Shown piece after piece: positions 21,141 to 29,991 of a DNA stretch of 64,000 nt (its first letter is position 1; every line of letters starts with the position of its first letter). The DNA comes from Nocardia inohanensis NBRC 100128 (GTDB taxonomy: Bacteria; Actinomycetota; Actinomycetes; Mycobacteriales; Mycobacteriaceae): the NCBI RefSeq assembly GCF_001612945.1, contig NZ_BDBK01000018.1, forward strand, positions 124,001-188,000. The letters run 5' to 3'. A model generated the notes under the pieces. That model made no database searches. It was not told the origin of the DNA and was given only the letters and a program-made list of their open reading frames with translations. A program made the position numbers and the translations under genes.

Positions 21141-23135
21141 TTACTCCGCCGCCACTGTCGCTTCGCTCTTTTCGGCGAGCTTGCCGAAGTCGAGTTTGAC
21201 GAGTTGGTCGGCGAGGTGGAAGTAGCGATCGTCGTGGGTGATCACGATGATGGTTTTGCCGCGGGCCTTGAGGTCGGTGAGGATCTCCCGATAGAAGACG
21301 TCGCGGAACTTGGGTTCCTGGTCGGCGGCCCATTCGTCGAAGAGCAGGATGGGGCGGTCTTCCAGGAGGGCGGTCAGCAGCGCCAGGCGTTTGCGCTGGC
21401 CCTGGGAGAGGGCGATGGTGGACAGGACGCCGTTCTCGACGGTCACCTTGTGGTCGATCTGCAACTCGCGCAGGTACTTTCGGACCTGCTCGTCGATACC
21501 GGGCTCGAAGCCGAGGTAGTCCTCGAAGAGGTGGAAATCGGTGAAGACGGCCGAGGAGTGCTGGCGGAACCACTCGATGTTCTGGTGGTTGATCTGTTCG
21601 CCGTTGAGGGACAGGAAACCGGTTTGCGGGACGTAGAGGCCGGTGAGCAGTTTCGCCAGGGTGGACTTGCCGCTGCCGTTGCCGCCGACGATGAAGGTGA
21701 TCTGGCCCGGTTCGAAGGTGAGGTCGATGGGGCCGAGCTCGAAACCGTGCTCCCCGTTGGCTTCCAGGGGACGGCGATCCATCGGCAGCGGACGGTTGTC
21801 GTGGCCGCTGTGGTTGAAGAAGCGGTGGCCGTTGACGTCCGGGCCGGTCGCTCCGGGCGGACCGGCGGGACGCCGGCCCTTCGGATGCGGGGGCGGCCCA
21901 CCGGGACCGCCTTGACCCGGACCACCCGGGTGACCGGGGTGGTGATGACCGGGGTGGCCGTCCGGACCCGCTTGTCCCGCAACGCCTTCCGGACCGTCAC
22001 CGGCCGCGAGCTGCGCCCGGGTGGCGGCCGGATGCAGACCGGCCCCGCGCGGCCCGCCACCCATTCCGGGCGGACCGTCCGGCGGCCCACCGGGAATCGG
22101 CGGCACCGTCGACGGCGCTTCGAAGCGGTAGCTGTAGCCGGCGTTCACCAGCTCCAGCCGCGCCGATTCCACCGGCGGCCGGTCGTCGTAGGGCAGGTTC
22201 TCCTCGTTGTGCATGGATTCCATGTCGAGGTTCATGGTCCGGATCTTGCTCAGCGCCACATCGCCGCGCAGCAGGTCCGGAATCCGGTGCATGAAGTTCT
22301 GCATCGGCATCGACAGGAAGGTGGTGACCAGCACGTAGCCGACCATCACGCTCTGATCCAGCTCGAACCAGCGCGCGATCCCGAACAGGATGAGCGCCAT
22401 GGTGCCCAGCTGGAGCAGCTGGCCGAAGCCCTGGCCGATGGAGAACTTCGAACCGGCTTCGACATTCTGATCGCGCAGGCTGCCGGCGGTGCCGAGCAGA
22501 TGCCGCTCCATGAAGTCCCGGCGCCGGCCGCGGTGCAGTTTGAGCTCCTTGATGCCCAGCGTGACCGCCTGGTAGGAGCGGAGCAGCGAGTCCTCGTTCT
22601 CCCGCGCCTCCTTGTACAGGGTGCGCACCCGCTTGAGAATCACTTCCACGCAAGCGATTCCGAGCAGCGTGCCCGCGACGGTGACCGCGAAGACGGTCCC
22701 GGACACGATCACGAGGTACACGAAGCACCCCACGATCGTGGCCAGGTCGACGCAGATGCTCGGGATGGCGGTCGCCGCCTGCGAGAGCGACCGCACATCC
22801 TCGGTGAGGGTGGCCATCAGCCGGTGCATGCCCAGCCGTTCCAGCTGCTCGAGCGGCGCGGAGACGATGCTCGAGCTCAGATCCGACCGCAGCCGGTAGA
22901 TCGCGTCCTGGGCCAGGCGGATCAGCAGCACCTGCGACACCACGCCGCTGATCAGGATGACCAGCGCCGTGACGACGAAGGCTTGGACCGACACCGGCGG
23001 GTGCGGTGGTGGTGACACCACACCGCGGATCAGTGTCACCAGGTAGGTGTTCGCCACGCCGGCAATGAGACCCGCGGCGACGACGGCGACGATCCGCACC
23101 CAGGAAATCGAGATGAGGAATCTGATGAGTTGCAT
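21141..23135 (-). CDS. Cyclic-peptide-type ABC exporter with a Gly/Pro/His-rich insert
   Basis: The product is 664 aa. Residues 1-290 hold a six-helix ABC exporter domain. The ATPase domain has Walker A FIVGGNGSGKSTLAKL (about 482-497), the variant signature LSQGQRKRLALLTAL and Walker B PILLFDEWAADQEP. The LSQGQRKRLAL and DEWAADQEP motifs mark the SyrD/PvdE cyclic-peptide export family. Residues about 341-455 are an extra low-complexity block inside the ATPase domain, between the first strand (ELVNAGYSYRF) and Walker A, with HPGHHHPGHPGGPGQGG and no predicted fold. Normal members have only a short link there. It is last in the operon after the type III PKS (36 nt) and probably exports its product. 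Confidence 0.9.
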   Translation of the reverse strand: MQLIRFLISISWVRIVAVVAAGLIAGVANTYLVTLIRGVVSPPPHPPVSVQAFVVTALVILISGVVSQVLLIRLAQDAIYRLRSDLSSSIVSAPLEQLERLGMHRLMATLTEDVRSLSQAATAIPSICVDLATIVGCFVYLVIVSGTVFAVTVAGTLLGIACVEVILKRVRTLYKEARENEDSLLRSYQAVTLGIKELKLHRGRRRDFMERHLLGTAGSLRDQNVEAGSKFSIGQGFGQLLQLGTMALILFGIARWFELDQSVMVGYVLVTTFLSMPMQNFMHRIPDLLRGDVALSKIRTMNLDMESMHNEENLPYDDRPPVESARLELVNAGYSYRFEAPSTVPPIPGGPPDGPPGMGGGPRGAGLHPAATRAQLAAGDGPEGVAGQAGPDGHPGHHHPGHPGGPGQGGPGGPPPHPKGRRPAGPPGATGPDVNGHRFFNHSGHDNRPLPMDRRPLEANGEHGFELGPIDLTFEPGQITFIVGGNGSGKSTLAKLLTGLYVPQTGFLSLNGEQINHQNIEWFRQHSSAVFTDFHLFEDYLGFEPGIDEQVRKYLRELQIDHKVTVENGVLSTIALSQGQRKRLALLTALLEDRPILLFDEWAADQEPKFRDVFYREILTDLKARGKTIIVITHDDRYFHLADQLVKLDFGKLAEKSEATVAAE

Positions 23136-23171
23136 GATTGCTGCTCTCTGAAACGGCAGGGGTGCGCCGTA

Positions 23172-24371
23172 TTACCGGCGGACGATGTCGAAGATCACGC
23201 CTTCGAGAGTCACACCCGGAGCGAAGGAGAAGGCCACGCCGGTCGAGATCGGCTTGTCGGTCTCCGTCTGAGCGATCATCTTCTCCAGCACGAAGATCAG
23301 CGAGACGCTGAGCATATTGCCGTGCTCGGCAAGGATATCCCAGCTGGGCGCCGCCACATCGGGGGAAATCCCAAGGGAGGCAACGGACTGCTCGATGATC
23401 TTCGGGCCACCGGGGTGGATCGCCCACAGATCGATATCGCGCTTGCTCATGCCGTGGCGGTCCAGCACCTCGGTGATGACCGGGTTCACCCCGCGCAGAA
23501 TGTACTGCGGGAGGTTCTCCGACAGATCGCAGGTGATGCCGTTGTCGTTGACGCCCAGCACGATTCCGTCCTCGGCATCGTCGAACAGGTAGCTGAAGCT
23601 GTCCCGGATGACGATCTTGCCGGGCGAGAGCGGCTGCTGCACCCCGCCCGCACCGATGACGACCGCGCCGCAGCCGTCACCGAAGAGGCTGTGAATGATG
23701 ACATCGTTGATGTTGTCGTCGAAAACCGCGTTCACCGAACTCAATTCGAGGCAGATGACCAGCGACTTCTTGTCCGGGTTGGCCCGCACGTAATCGGTGG
23801 CGGTGCGGATCGAGTTCATGGCCGCGGCGCAGCCCATGAAGTTCACGATCACGCGGTTCACCGCGGGGGAGAGCCCGAGCTGCTTGACCACGGCCACGTC
23901 CACGCCGGGCGCGATGAAACCGGTGCTGGTGGCGAACACCACCTGGCCGATATCGCTTGCCGGAGAGGCGATTCCGGCCAGCGCGCGCTGTGCGACGTCG
24001 ACCGCCAGCGGGGTGGCGAGCTCCTTGAACAGATGCATCCGCTCCCGGATGGTGCCCCGCAGCTTGGAGTAGGCGAGGAATTCGGGATCGACCGGATTGA
24101 CCGCCAGGTGCCGCGTATCAATCTTGGTTTTCTGGTACACCCGCGGAATTCGCGCCCGCTGGGTAGGATCAGAGAACAATTCCGCAACCTGCGCGGCGGC
24201 ATCCGTCTGATCGAAGACCTGGGCCGGCGAACCGGTTGCGACGCTTTCGATCACAGCGATCGTGGTCGGCGGCGTAGGCGGCAGCTGGGCCAGGTCGAAG
24301 GTCTCGCTCCCCGTCGTGTAGCGGGTTGCCGCGAAAGGCTGAGCGCCCCCCTCATCAATGGTGATAGACAC
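23172..24371 (-). CDS. Type III polyketide synthase
   Basis: The product is 399 aa, of the chalcone-synthase fold. The catalytic Cys is in VNFMGCAAAMNSIRTA, His in LWAIHPGGPKIIEQS and Asn in LAEHGNMLSVS, so the triad is complete. The enzyme should extend an acyl-CoA starter with malonyl units; the chain length cannot be read from the sequence. GTG 24371 has GGGAG 7 nt upstream. It lies 94 nt after the desaturase gene and 36 nt before the exporter gene. A desaturated fatty-acyl starter, giving an alkyl-resorcinol or alkyl-pyrone, is a reasonable guess. Pks10/Pks11/Pks18-like activity is the alternative. Confidence 0.93.
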   Translation of the reverse strand: MSITIDEGGAQPFAATRYTTGSETFDLAQLPPTPPTTIAVIESVATGSPAQVFDQTDAAAQVAELFSDPTQRARIPRVYQKTKIDTRHLAVNPVDPEFLAYSKLRGTIRERMHLFKELATPLAVDVAQRALAGIASPASDIGQVVFATSTGFIAPGVDVAVVKQLGLSPAVNRVIVNFMGCAAAMNSIRTATDYVRANPDKKSLVICLELSSVNAVFDDNINDVIIHSLFGDGCGAVVIGAGGVQQPLSPGKIVIRDSFSYLFDDAEDGIVLGVNDNGITCDLSENLPQYILRGVNPVITEVLDRHGMSKRDIDLWAIHPGGPKIIEQSVASLGISPDVAAPSWDILAEHGNMLSVSLIFVLEKMIAQTETDKPISTGVAFSFAPGVTLEGVIFDIVRR

Positions 24372-24465
24372 GAACTTTCTCCCCTCGGAATTTTTAGCAA
24401 TAGAAAATTCGATCCAGGTGCGGTCGGCGCATGTTGACCGCACCCCGATCTACGGAAGCCGGCTG

Positions 24466-25929
24466 TTAGACCGTTCCGATCCCCGTGAAGCCCTGCACCG
24501 TGTAGACGACGCAAGTCTTCAGAGCAAGCGGCGAGAAGTGCTCTCGCATGAAGCCCCAGTTCCGTTCCTTCGCATCATCGGAAGGAGCCAGGAGGTAGAC
24601 CTTGACCTGCTTGGGCAGCCGGTCGGTGAAGAAACTCTTCGCGGGCAGCCACTCGACACCGAACTTCGCGGCCTCCTCGCGGACCACGTCCTCGCTGGCG
24701 ATATTGGCGAAACCGCTACGCTGATAAGGCAATACGTGATGCGCGCGGTGCGAGCTGAGGCCGGCCGACAGGAAGCAGTCGACGTAGCGGTTGCCGACGA
24801 CCTTGAGGTCGTAAGCCTGCTCCAATTGGTTGATACCCCAGTCCTCGGTATTCGTTTCGATTTCCTCGGTATCCATCTCGAAGTCGTGGGAAGCCACGAC
24901 CAGGAAGGTGGAGATCCACAGGCTGATCACGAATTGCAGGACCCAGGCCCAGATGTCGCCCATCACCAGGAACAGCACGAACTCGGCCACCAGCAGGAAG
25001 CGCACGCCGAAGGAACCGATGAAGTGCGGCAACGCGCCCTTCCAGGTGCCGTACATATCCTTCACGCCCACCTTGCGGGTGAGGCGGCAGACATCCAGCA
25101 GTCGCATGATCATGCCGGTCATGGTGTGGCCGAACTTGTGCGCGGTGTGGATCGGAATCCGGAACAGCCGGGGGATCCGCACCATCATGGTGAAGACGTT
25201 CTTCTTGATGTCGACTTCACTCTGCGTGTGCGGGTGGTGCAGCAGCGCGTGCCCGTCCGCGGTCACGAAAGACAAAGCGACATAGTTCAAGTCGAACGCG
25301 TTGACGCAGATCTTGTTCCAGCCCTTCTGGGCTCGATGGATCGCGTAGTGGCCGAAGCCGGCCAGCGAGGAGCGCAGCAGCACCATCGCGATCACGAAGA
25401 CCGGCAACGGCATCCAGCTGCGCTCGAACAGGCGCAGACCCTGCACCGCGAAGTACAGCACGGCCAGAATGGCGACCGTGATGTTGAAGTAGGTGTCCAT
25501 CCGCTTGATGCGGGCGGCCAGCTCCGGCTCCTTGAGCCGGGCCTTCACCTTGTGCAGCAGGTCTTCCTTGTTGCCGAAGTTGTATTTGGGGGTGTCGCGC
25601 CAGGAATCGAAACCCTCGTTGAAAAGGAAGTCGGGAGCATTGGCCTTGGGATGGATATCTTCGGGCAGCGCATCACGATTCAGCGCGTACCGCTCGATCA
25701 TCCGGCCGATGGCTTCCGGATTCTTGTGGTAAGAACCGATGATCGAAGTGATGTCACGATTCTTGGTGCGGCCGATGAAGAACTCGCCGCCGGGATGCTT
25801 GGAAATCCAGTCGTTGAGGTCGTAGGCTTTGCCGTTGTAGACCCACACGTTGGTGAGCGGCGGCGGGCCGTCGAGAGGCGGGCGCTGGAAGTCCCGCTCG
25901 TCCACCTCCGGCCGTTCGTCCGTCGTCAT
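24466..25929 (-). CDS. Cytochrome b5-fused fatty acid desaturase
   Basis: The product is 487 aa. The N-terminal cytochrome b5-like domain (about 25-110) has the haem motif SKHPGGEFFIGRTKNRDIT. A membrane desaturase domain follows, with several hydrophobic segments and histidine boxes GHYAIHR, DGHALLHHPHT and SSHRAHHVLPY. This b5-desaturase order is that of front-end desaturases, which act on acyl chains at the membrane. The ATG has GGAGG at 6 nt. It is the first gene of the desaturase-PKS-exporter operon, expressed from a promoter with a dyad over its -10 box. The acyl substrate is unknown. Confidence 0.88.
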   Translation of the reverse strand: MTTDERPEVDERDFQRPPLDGPPPLTNVWVYNGKAYDLNDWISKHPGGEFFIGRTKNRDITSIIGSYHKNPEAIGRMIERYALNRDALPEDIHPKANAPDFLFNEGFDSWRDTPKYNFGNKEDLLHKVKARLKEPELAARIKRMDTYFNITVAILAVLYFAVQGLRLFERSWMPLPVFVIAMVLLRSSLAGFGHYAIHRAQKGWNKICVNAFDLNYVALSFVTADGHALLHHPHTQSEVDIKKNVFTMMVRIPRLFRIPIHTAHKFGHTMTGMIMRLLDVCRLTRKVGVKDMYGTWKGALPHFIGSFGVRFLLVAEFVLFLVMGDIWAWVLQFVISLWISTFLVVASHDFEMDTEEIETNTEDWGINQLEQAYDLKVVGNRYVDCFLSAGLSSHRAHHVLPYQRSGFANIASEDVVREEAAKFGVEWLPAKSFFTDRLPKQVKVYLLAPSDDAKERNWGFMREHFSPLALKTCVVYTVQGFTGIGTV

Positions 25930-25967
25930 GTTGTTCCTCCACACGCACTTACACAGTTCGAGCGTTG

Positions 25968-25981
25968 CGACTGTATAGTCG
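25968..25981 (-). promoter_or_regulatory. Dyad over the -10 box of the desaturase operon
   Basis: CGACT-N4-AGTCG (25968-25981) surrounds TATACA on the minus strand (25977-25972), which suits a -10 box. The ATG is at 25929, so the leader would be about 35 nt. A repressor dimer is a likely ligand. Confidence 0.5.
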
Positions 25982-26119
25982 TTGCCCCGCCTTGCATTTC
26001 ACTGAACAATCTCTTAAACCACCAGTTCGTTAGCTCAGGCAACCGTCGGTGTGGCGGTTGTGCCTGCTCACGACGCGTCGCACAGGTGATGACGACTTCA
26101 TCGTGAACCCCCGGGCAAA

Positions 26120-26143
26120 GTGTTTCGACGGCGGCCGAAACAC
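26120..26143. repeat. Inverted repeat in the 25930-26328 gap
   Basis: GTGTTTCG (26120-26127) and CGAAACAC (26136-26143) are a perfect pair with an 8-nt spacer. It may be another operator. The rest of this 399-nt non-coding stretch holds the promoter at 25968 and, at 26294-26308, a short CTAGC/GCTAG dyad near the lipoprotein stop; no gene was seen. Confidence 0.45.
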
Positions 26144-26328
26144 GCTGGCTTCCAACACATTGGACCCTTAAGGATGAGCGTCCAACCGCGCTTTTGTCCG
26201 AAAAACGAAAGCCGATCCGGTCAAGCGGGGGCGACAGAGTTTGCCGCCGTTCCACTCTCCCGGACCGGCTCCGAACTACTCGTCGAGCTATGGCCTAGCC
26301 TGAGCTAGCGTGCAGCCTGGCGCGTGGA

Positions 26329-27156
26329 TCAGCTGCCGGGCTTGGTGACGGTGACCGGCTTGCCCCAGTCGGACAGGGTCACGGTGACGGTGCCGTTGTC
26401 CTTCTTGACGACAGCCTGAACCAGGTTCGGGCCGGTGCCGGGGGAAGCGGCAGTGGAGGGCAGGGTGGTCGCGGTGCCCGACGGCGGGGCGACGTCCTTG
26501 ATCCAGACGGTGATCGGCAGGGTGCCGCCGCCCTCACCGAGCTTCGGGACGACCGGGTCGATGACCGAGGCGTCGATGGTGCCGGAGACCTTCACCGAGT
26601 CCACGCCGTTGACCTTCTCGCGGGCTTCGGCCTTCGGGTTCTGGATCTTGGCGATCACGTTCGCCAGGCCCTTGTCCTTGTCCAGGATGATGCCCGGATC
26701 GTAAACCTGTTCGGCCGGACCGACCTTGGAGTACGCCGAGCCGTCGCCGGCGTAGAGGGTCTTGTCGACGACCAGGAACTTGGTGGAGGTGTATTCGGCC
26801 TCCGGCTTCAGCTTCACCTCGGCCTCACCGATCGCCTGTCCGGCGCCCTGCGGCTGGTTGGTGACATCGGCCTTGACGCTCTTCACAGGGAGGGTCGACA
26901 GGTCCTTGGCGGTCAGGGCCAGGTGCACCGCTTGCAGGGTCTGCGTGGTGCGAGCCGACTCCTGGACGATCTGCGCGCCTTCCGGCAGCGGCGTGTTGGC
27001 GGCCACCGAGGAGGAGGTGCTGCCGCCCTTGTCATCGCTGGACGAGCAGCCCGCGGCGAACGTCACGAGCAGGCCCGCCGCGATGATCGCGGCAGCACCG
27101 CGACGGCGCAGCCGTCGACCGGTCGAAATATTTCCTTGAGATATCACGTCATTCAT
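26329..27156 (-). CDS. LppX/LprAFG-family lipoprotein
   Basis: The product is 275 aa. A lipoprotein signal peptide ends in the lipobox VTFAAGC, with Cys37 as the lipidation site. The mature part matches the LppX_LprAFG family (TTQTLQAVHLALTAKDLSTL, SVKADVTNQPQGAGQAIGEA, TLYAGDGSAYSKVGPAEQV). Its hydrophobic pocket carries di- or triacylated lipids between the membrane and the outer envelope. In mycobacteria lprG is next to the transporter gene p55; no such gene is here. GGGGG lies 6 nt before the ATG. It is the lone gene of its unit. Confidence 0.88.
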   Translation of the reverse strand: MNDVISQGNISTGRRLRRRGAAAIIAAGLLVTFAAGCSSSDDKGGSTSSSVAANTPLPEGAQIVQESARTTQTLQAVHLALTAKDLSTLPVKSVKADVTNQPQGAGQAIGEAEVKLKPEAEYTSTKFLVVDKTLYAGDGSAYSKVGPAEQVYDPGIILDKDKGLANVIAKIQNPKAEAREKVNGVDSVKVSGTIDASVIDPVVPKLGEGGGTLPITVWIKDVAPPSGTATTLPSTAASPGTGPNLVQAVVKKDNGTVTVTLSDWGKPVTVTKPGS

Positions 27157-27631
27157 CTACAACCCCCGAAGAGTCAGATCACGTTGTGGAGGGCAGCGGC
27201 CGCTGCCCGTCGTAGTATGCAGTACTTCGTTCTTGTACGCGTAGATCGCCTGATATTCCGGCATCCGCGCAGCACCGTCGGCGCAATGCCCGGAAACCCG
27301 ATCGTGCGGTCCCGCAGCGCGTTACGTTTCCTGGATCGGGCCCCGTCGGCAACTCATTAACAACATCGGGTGCGAACCGGGCGTGGATCGGCGTGTCGAA
27401 GCCCCTCTCCCGCTTGACATCCCAGCGGCATCCATTCGGCAATCGCTCGCATCCGTTCTCTCGTGGGCTGTATGCAGCGAGTGAGCCGATTCGGTGAATA
27501 TCTGGCAATACGCACGCAAACAATCCGTTCACTTCCCGTCGGCTGACCCGGTCCGGAAGTTCCGGAGTTCCGGACCTTCCATCCGGAATCGGTAACCGGG
27601 TGGGCATTGACCGCCGCCGCGTCCGAAGTCA
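27157..27631. other. Non-coding stretch with an 18-bp perfect palindrome
   Basis: The lipoprotein promoter should lie here. The perfect palindrome GGGCAGCGGCCGCTGCCC is at 27191-27208. Reading frames on both strands lack credible starts and codon use, so I call no gene in this stretch of about 475 nt. Confidence 0.5.
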
Positions 27632-27665
27632 TTATGAACATACGTTCATGAACGAGCGTTCATAA
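27632..27665 (+). promoter_or_regulatory. Two overlapping TetR-type operators
   Basis: ATGAAC-N4-GTTCAT occurs twice, at 27634-27649 and 27648-27663, sharing 2 nt and offset by 14 nt. The site ends just before the methyltransferase ribosome site. The TetR protein of the same operon is the likely ligand. Confidence 0.7.
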
Positions 27666-27676
27666 AGGAGGATGCG

Positions 27677-28513
27677 ATGACGGAGATCGTCAACACCGCG
27701 CAGGCCGAGGCGTGGAACGGCTACGAAGGCGAGCATTGGGCCGGGCATTTCGATCGCTATGACGCGGTGAACGCCGGGTTCAACGAGCCACTGCTGCGGG
27801 CCGCCGGGGTCGGGGCGGGGGACCGGGTGCTCGATATCGGTTGCGGGAACGGCCAATTGACCAGGCTGGCCGCGCGCCGGACCGCCGGCGGCTCGGCGAC
27901 GGGTGTCGATCTGTCCGGGCCGATGCTCGCGCGAGCGCGGGAACGGGCCCTGGCGGAAGGTGTCGCAAATGCCGGATTCGAGCAGGGCGACGCACAGGTA
28001 TTCCCTTTCGCGGCCGGCGGTTTCGACGCCGCGCTGAGCCGCTTCGGCATCATGTTCTTCGCCGATCCGGTGGCGGCCTTCGCCAATATCGCCCGCGCGC
28101 TACGGCCCGGCGGACGCCTCGCCTTCGTCACCATGCCGCCGCTGGCGGGGAGCGATGTGGGGGCCGTGTTCGGTGCGGCCGCAGACCATCTCGGCGGTTT
28201 CGAGATCACGCACACGCACGGCCCGCTCGCCGATCCGGATTCGATCCGCGCCCTGCTGACCGCCGCGGGTTTCACCGGCATCGAGATCGCCGGGCTGGAA
28301 GCGGACGGGGTCTGGGGTGACGACGTCGCCGACGCCGCCGAATTCATCATGGGCTGGGGACCGATCCGCCACCATCGCATGCTGATCGATTACGCCACCG
28401 ACGACCGGGTGCGCCTGGCCGTGTCGGCGGCGCTGCAACCGTTCGCCACCCCGGTGGGCGTCCGCCTGCGCGCCACCGCCTACCTGGTCACGGCGGCCAC
28501 CCCGCTACCGTGA
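27677..28513 (+). CDS. Class I SAM-dependent methyltransferase
   Basis: The product is 278 aa. The SAM-binding motif is VLDIGCGNGQLTRLAA, followed by GVDLSGPMLARARERA and the acidic FEQGDAQVFPF. The UbiE/COQ5-like order suggests methylation of a small molecule; the substrate is unknown. AAGGAGG lies upstream of the ATG. It is co-transcribed with the TetR gene (4-nt overlap) downstream and preceded by a double operator, so a substance sensed by the TetR protein is probably its substrate or inducer. Confidence 0.9.
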   Translation: MTEIVNTAQAEAWNGYEGEHWAGHFDRYDAVNAGFNEPLLRAAGVGAGDRVLDIGCGNGQLTRLAARRTAGGSATGVDLSGPMLARARERALAEGVANAGFEQGDAQVFPFAAGGFDAALSRFGIMFFADPVAAFANIARALRPGGRLAFVTMPPLAGSDVGAVFGAAADHLGGFEITHTHGPLADPDSIRALLTAAGFTGIEIAGLEADGVWGDDVADAAEFIMGWGPIRHHRMLIDYATDDRVRLAVSAALQPFATPVGVRLRATAYLVTAATPLP

Positions 28514-29145
28514 TTGGCATGTCCCCGAGAAAGGCAGCGGCGCTGCGCGATAGCGCCGACGACCGCGGACTGCGCGATCACCTGATCGCCACCGCACAAC
28601 GCCTCATCGCCGAGCAGGGCGCGGCCGGTCTCACCGTCCGCGCCATCGCGCGCACGGCCGGCGTCGCCGACGGTGTCCTCTACAACCACTTCGCCGACAA
28701 GGACGAGCTCCTCACCGCCGCCGTCACGGCCCACGCCGCCGCCGCGCACGCGGCTCTCGGCCCGCTGCCGAAACCCGGATCGGCGACCGTCGAACAGAAT
28801 CTGCGCGCCTATCTGCGCGCCGGGCTCGCCCTGCACCAGGCGGTCCTCCCGGTCTTCGCGGGCTTGCTCGCCAGCCCGGCAGTCCTGGCCCGCTTCGCCG
28901 AATCCGAAGCGCGCGATAACGATTGGCGCGCCCAGCTGACCCGGTACCTGCACGCCGAACAGGAATCGGGCCGGATCGCCCCGGAGGCCGCGGTCGACGC
29001 GGCCGCGGCCATGCTGGTCGGCGTCTGCCACGACCGGGTGCTGACCGTGCTGCTGTCGGGGGCTCGTCCCGCGCCGCTCACCGCGGTCGACATCGAATCG
29101 ATCGTCGGCACCCTGCTCGCCGGTCTCGGCCCGCGCGACAACTGA
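28510..29145 (+). CDS. TetR-family regulator
   Basis: The product is 211 aa. The N-terminal helix-turn-helix is RAIARTAGVADGVLYNHFADKDELL, and the rest is an all-helical ligand and dimerisation domain. GTG 28510 overlaps the methyltransferase stop in the form GTGA, so translation is coupled; ATG 28519 is the alternative. It probably represses its own operon through the double operator at 27632-27665. It ends at a terminator shared with the convergent DUF1844 gene. Confidence 0.9.
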   Translation: MIGMSPRKAAALRDSADDRGLRDHLIATAQRLIAEQGAAGLTVRAIARTAGVADGVLYNHFADKDELLTAAVTAHAAAAHAALGPLPKPGSATVEQNLRAYLRAGLALHQAVLPVFAGLLASPAVLARFAESEARDNDWRAQLTRYLHAEQESGRIAPEAAVDAAAAMLVGVCHDRVLTVLLSGARPAPLTAVDIESIVGTLLAGLGPRDN

Positions 29146-29157
29146 CAGCGACGAAAA

Positions 29158-29193
29158 GGGCCCGGCGCGATCGCATTCGATCGCACCGGGCCC
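29158..29193 (+). terminator. Bidirectional terminator
   Basis: GGGCCCGG (29158-29165) pairs with CCGGGCCC (29186-29193) and the stem continues inward with GCGATCG and CGATCGC after one mismatch. It separates two convergent genes. Confidence 0.85.
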
Positions 29194-29214
29194 GAAGTTC
29201 GCCGGGGGCCAGGC

Positions 29215-29598
29215 TCAGTACACCGGGCCGGTGTACTTCTCGCCCGGACCCGAGCCCGGGGCGTCCGGGTATTCGGAGGCTTCGCGGAAGGCGCGCTGCA
29301 AGGACTGCAATCCGTCGCGGATGGGGCCGGCGTGCGGGCCGAGGTATTCGACCGAGGCGGTCACCAGGCCGGCGAGGGCGGTGATCACGCGGCGGGCCTC
29401 GTCGAGATCCAGGTGCGGGCTGGCGGACGGGTCGGGTTCGCCGAGGCCGAGCTTCTCGGCGGCGGAGCTCATCAGCATGACGCAGGCGCGGCTGATGACC
29501 TCGACGGCGGGGATCTCGGCCAGCTCGCGCACGACCTCGCCCTCGATGAGGTGCTCGGTAGTATTGGCCAGCTCCTCGTTCACTACTGCCTCGCTCAT
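29215..29598 (-). CDS. DUF1844 protein upstream of infC
   Basis: The product is 127 aa and soluble. It has the DUF1844 pattern: AVEVISRACVMLMSSAAEKLGLGE followed by LDLDEARRVITALAGLVTASVEYLG and a helical C-terminus ending LQRAFREASEYPD. Genes of this family occur divergent to infC in many actinobacteria, and the function is unknown. ATG 29598 fits the usual start (MSEA...), but there is no ribosome site. CATGCT lies 6 nt upstream, so a leaderless transcript is possible. Confidence 0.85.
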   Translation of the reverse strand: MSEAVVNEELANTTEHLIEGEVVRELAEIPAVEVISRACVMLMSSAAEKLGLGEPDPSASPHLDLDEARRVITALAGLVTASVEYLGPHAGPIRDGLQSLQRAFREASEYPDAPGSGPGEKYTGPVY

Positions 29599-29672
29599 GG
29601 GTAGAGCATGGCACCGACCGGGTAGTCGCTGGTCGGGAGGGTGGGCGATTCGGAGGATCGCGAGGTGGGTGT

Positions 29673-29991
29673 TAGACTTTTCCGCGACGACCGCCCCGGC
29701 CCGGTTCCTGCGACCGAAACGGGGCAACTAAGTGGAGCCCGACTCCCACCGTCAACCGATCGCTTCGCATGACGCAGCACCAGGTTTCGACGGTCCGGTC
29801 GCCCATCTTTTACCGGATGGGTTTCTCGTGCGGGTTATGCCTGCTCGGGACGTGACGCGCGTTGTTTGCGTCCGCGATCGGTCGACTCGGGCCCCGTGTT
29901 GGAGAAATACCAACCCGGGGCTTTCGTGTTGAAATTGGGGTTGCAGTTATTGCTTGCGGTCGTAGACGAACCGCTTGACCTAGGAGGCCCC
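29673..29991 (+). promoter_or_regulatory. infC promoter and long leader with two terminator-like hairpins
   Basis: TAGACT (29673-29678) is a likely -10 box. The leader of about 300 nt contains two hairpins: CCCATC/GATGGG at 29802-29821 followed by TTTC, and GCCCCGTGTTGG/CCAACCCGGGGC at 29891-29921 followed by TTTCGTGTT. Both can act as intrinsic attenuators. No gene lies between 29599 and 29991. Confidence 0.55.

Noticed and set aside
27179..27607. 142-codon minus-strand frame in the lipoprotein-methyltransferase gap
   Set aside because: No ribosome site and no recognisable protein; a dyad and promoter occupy the region.
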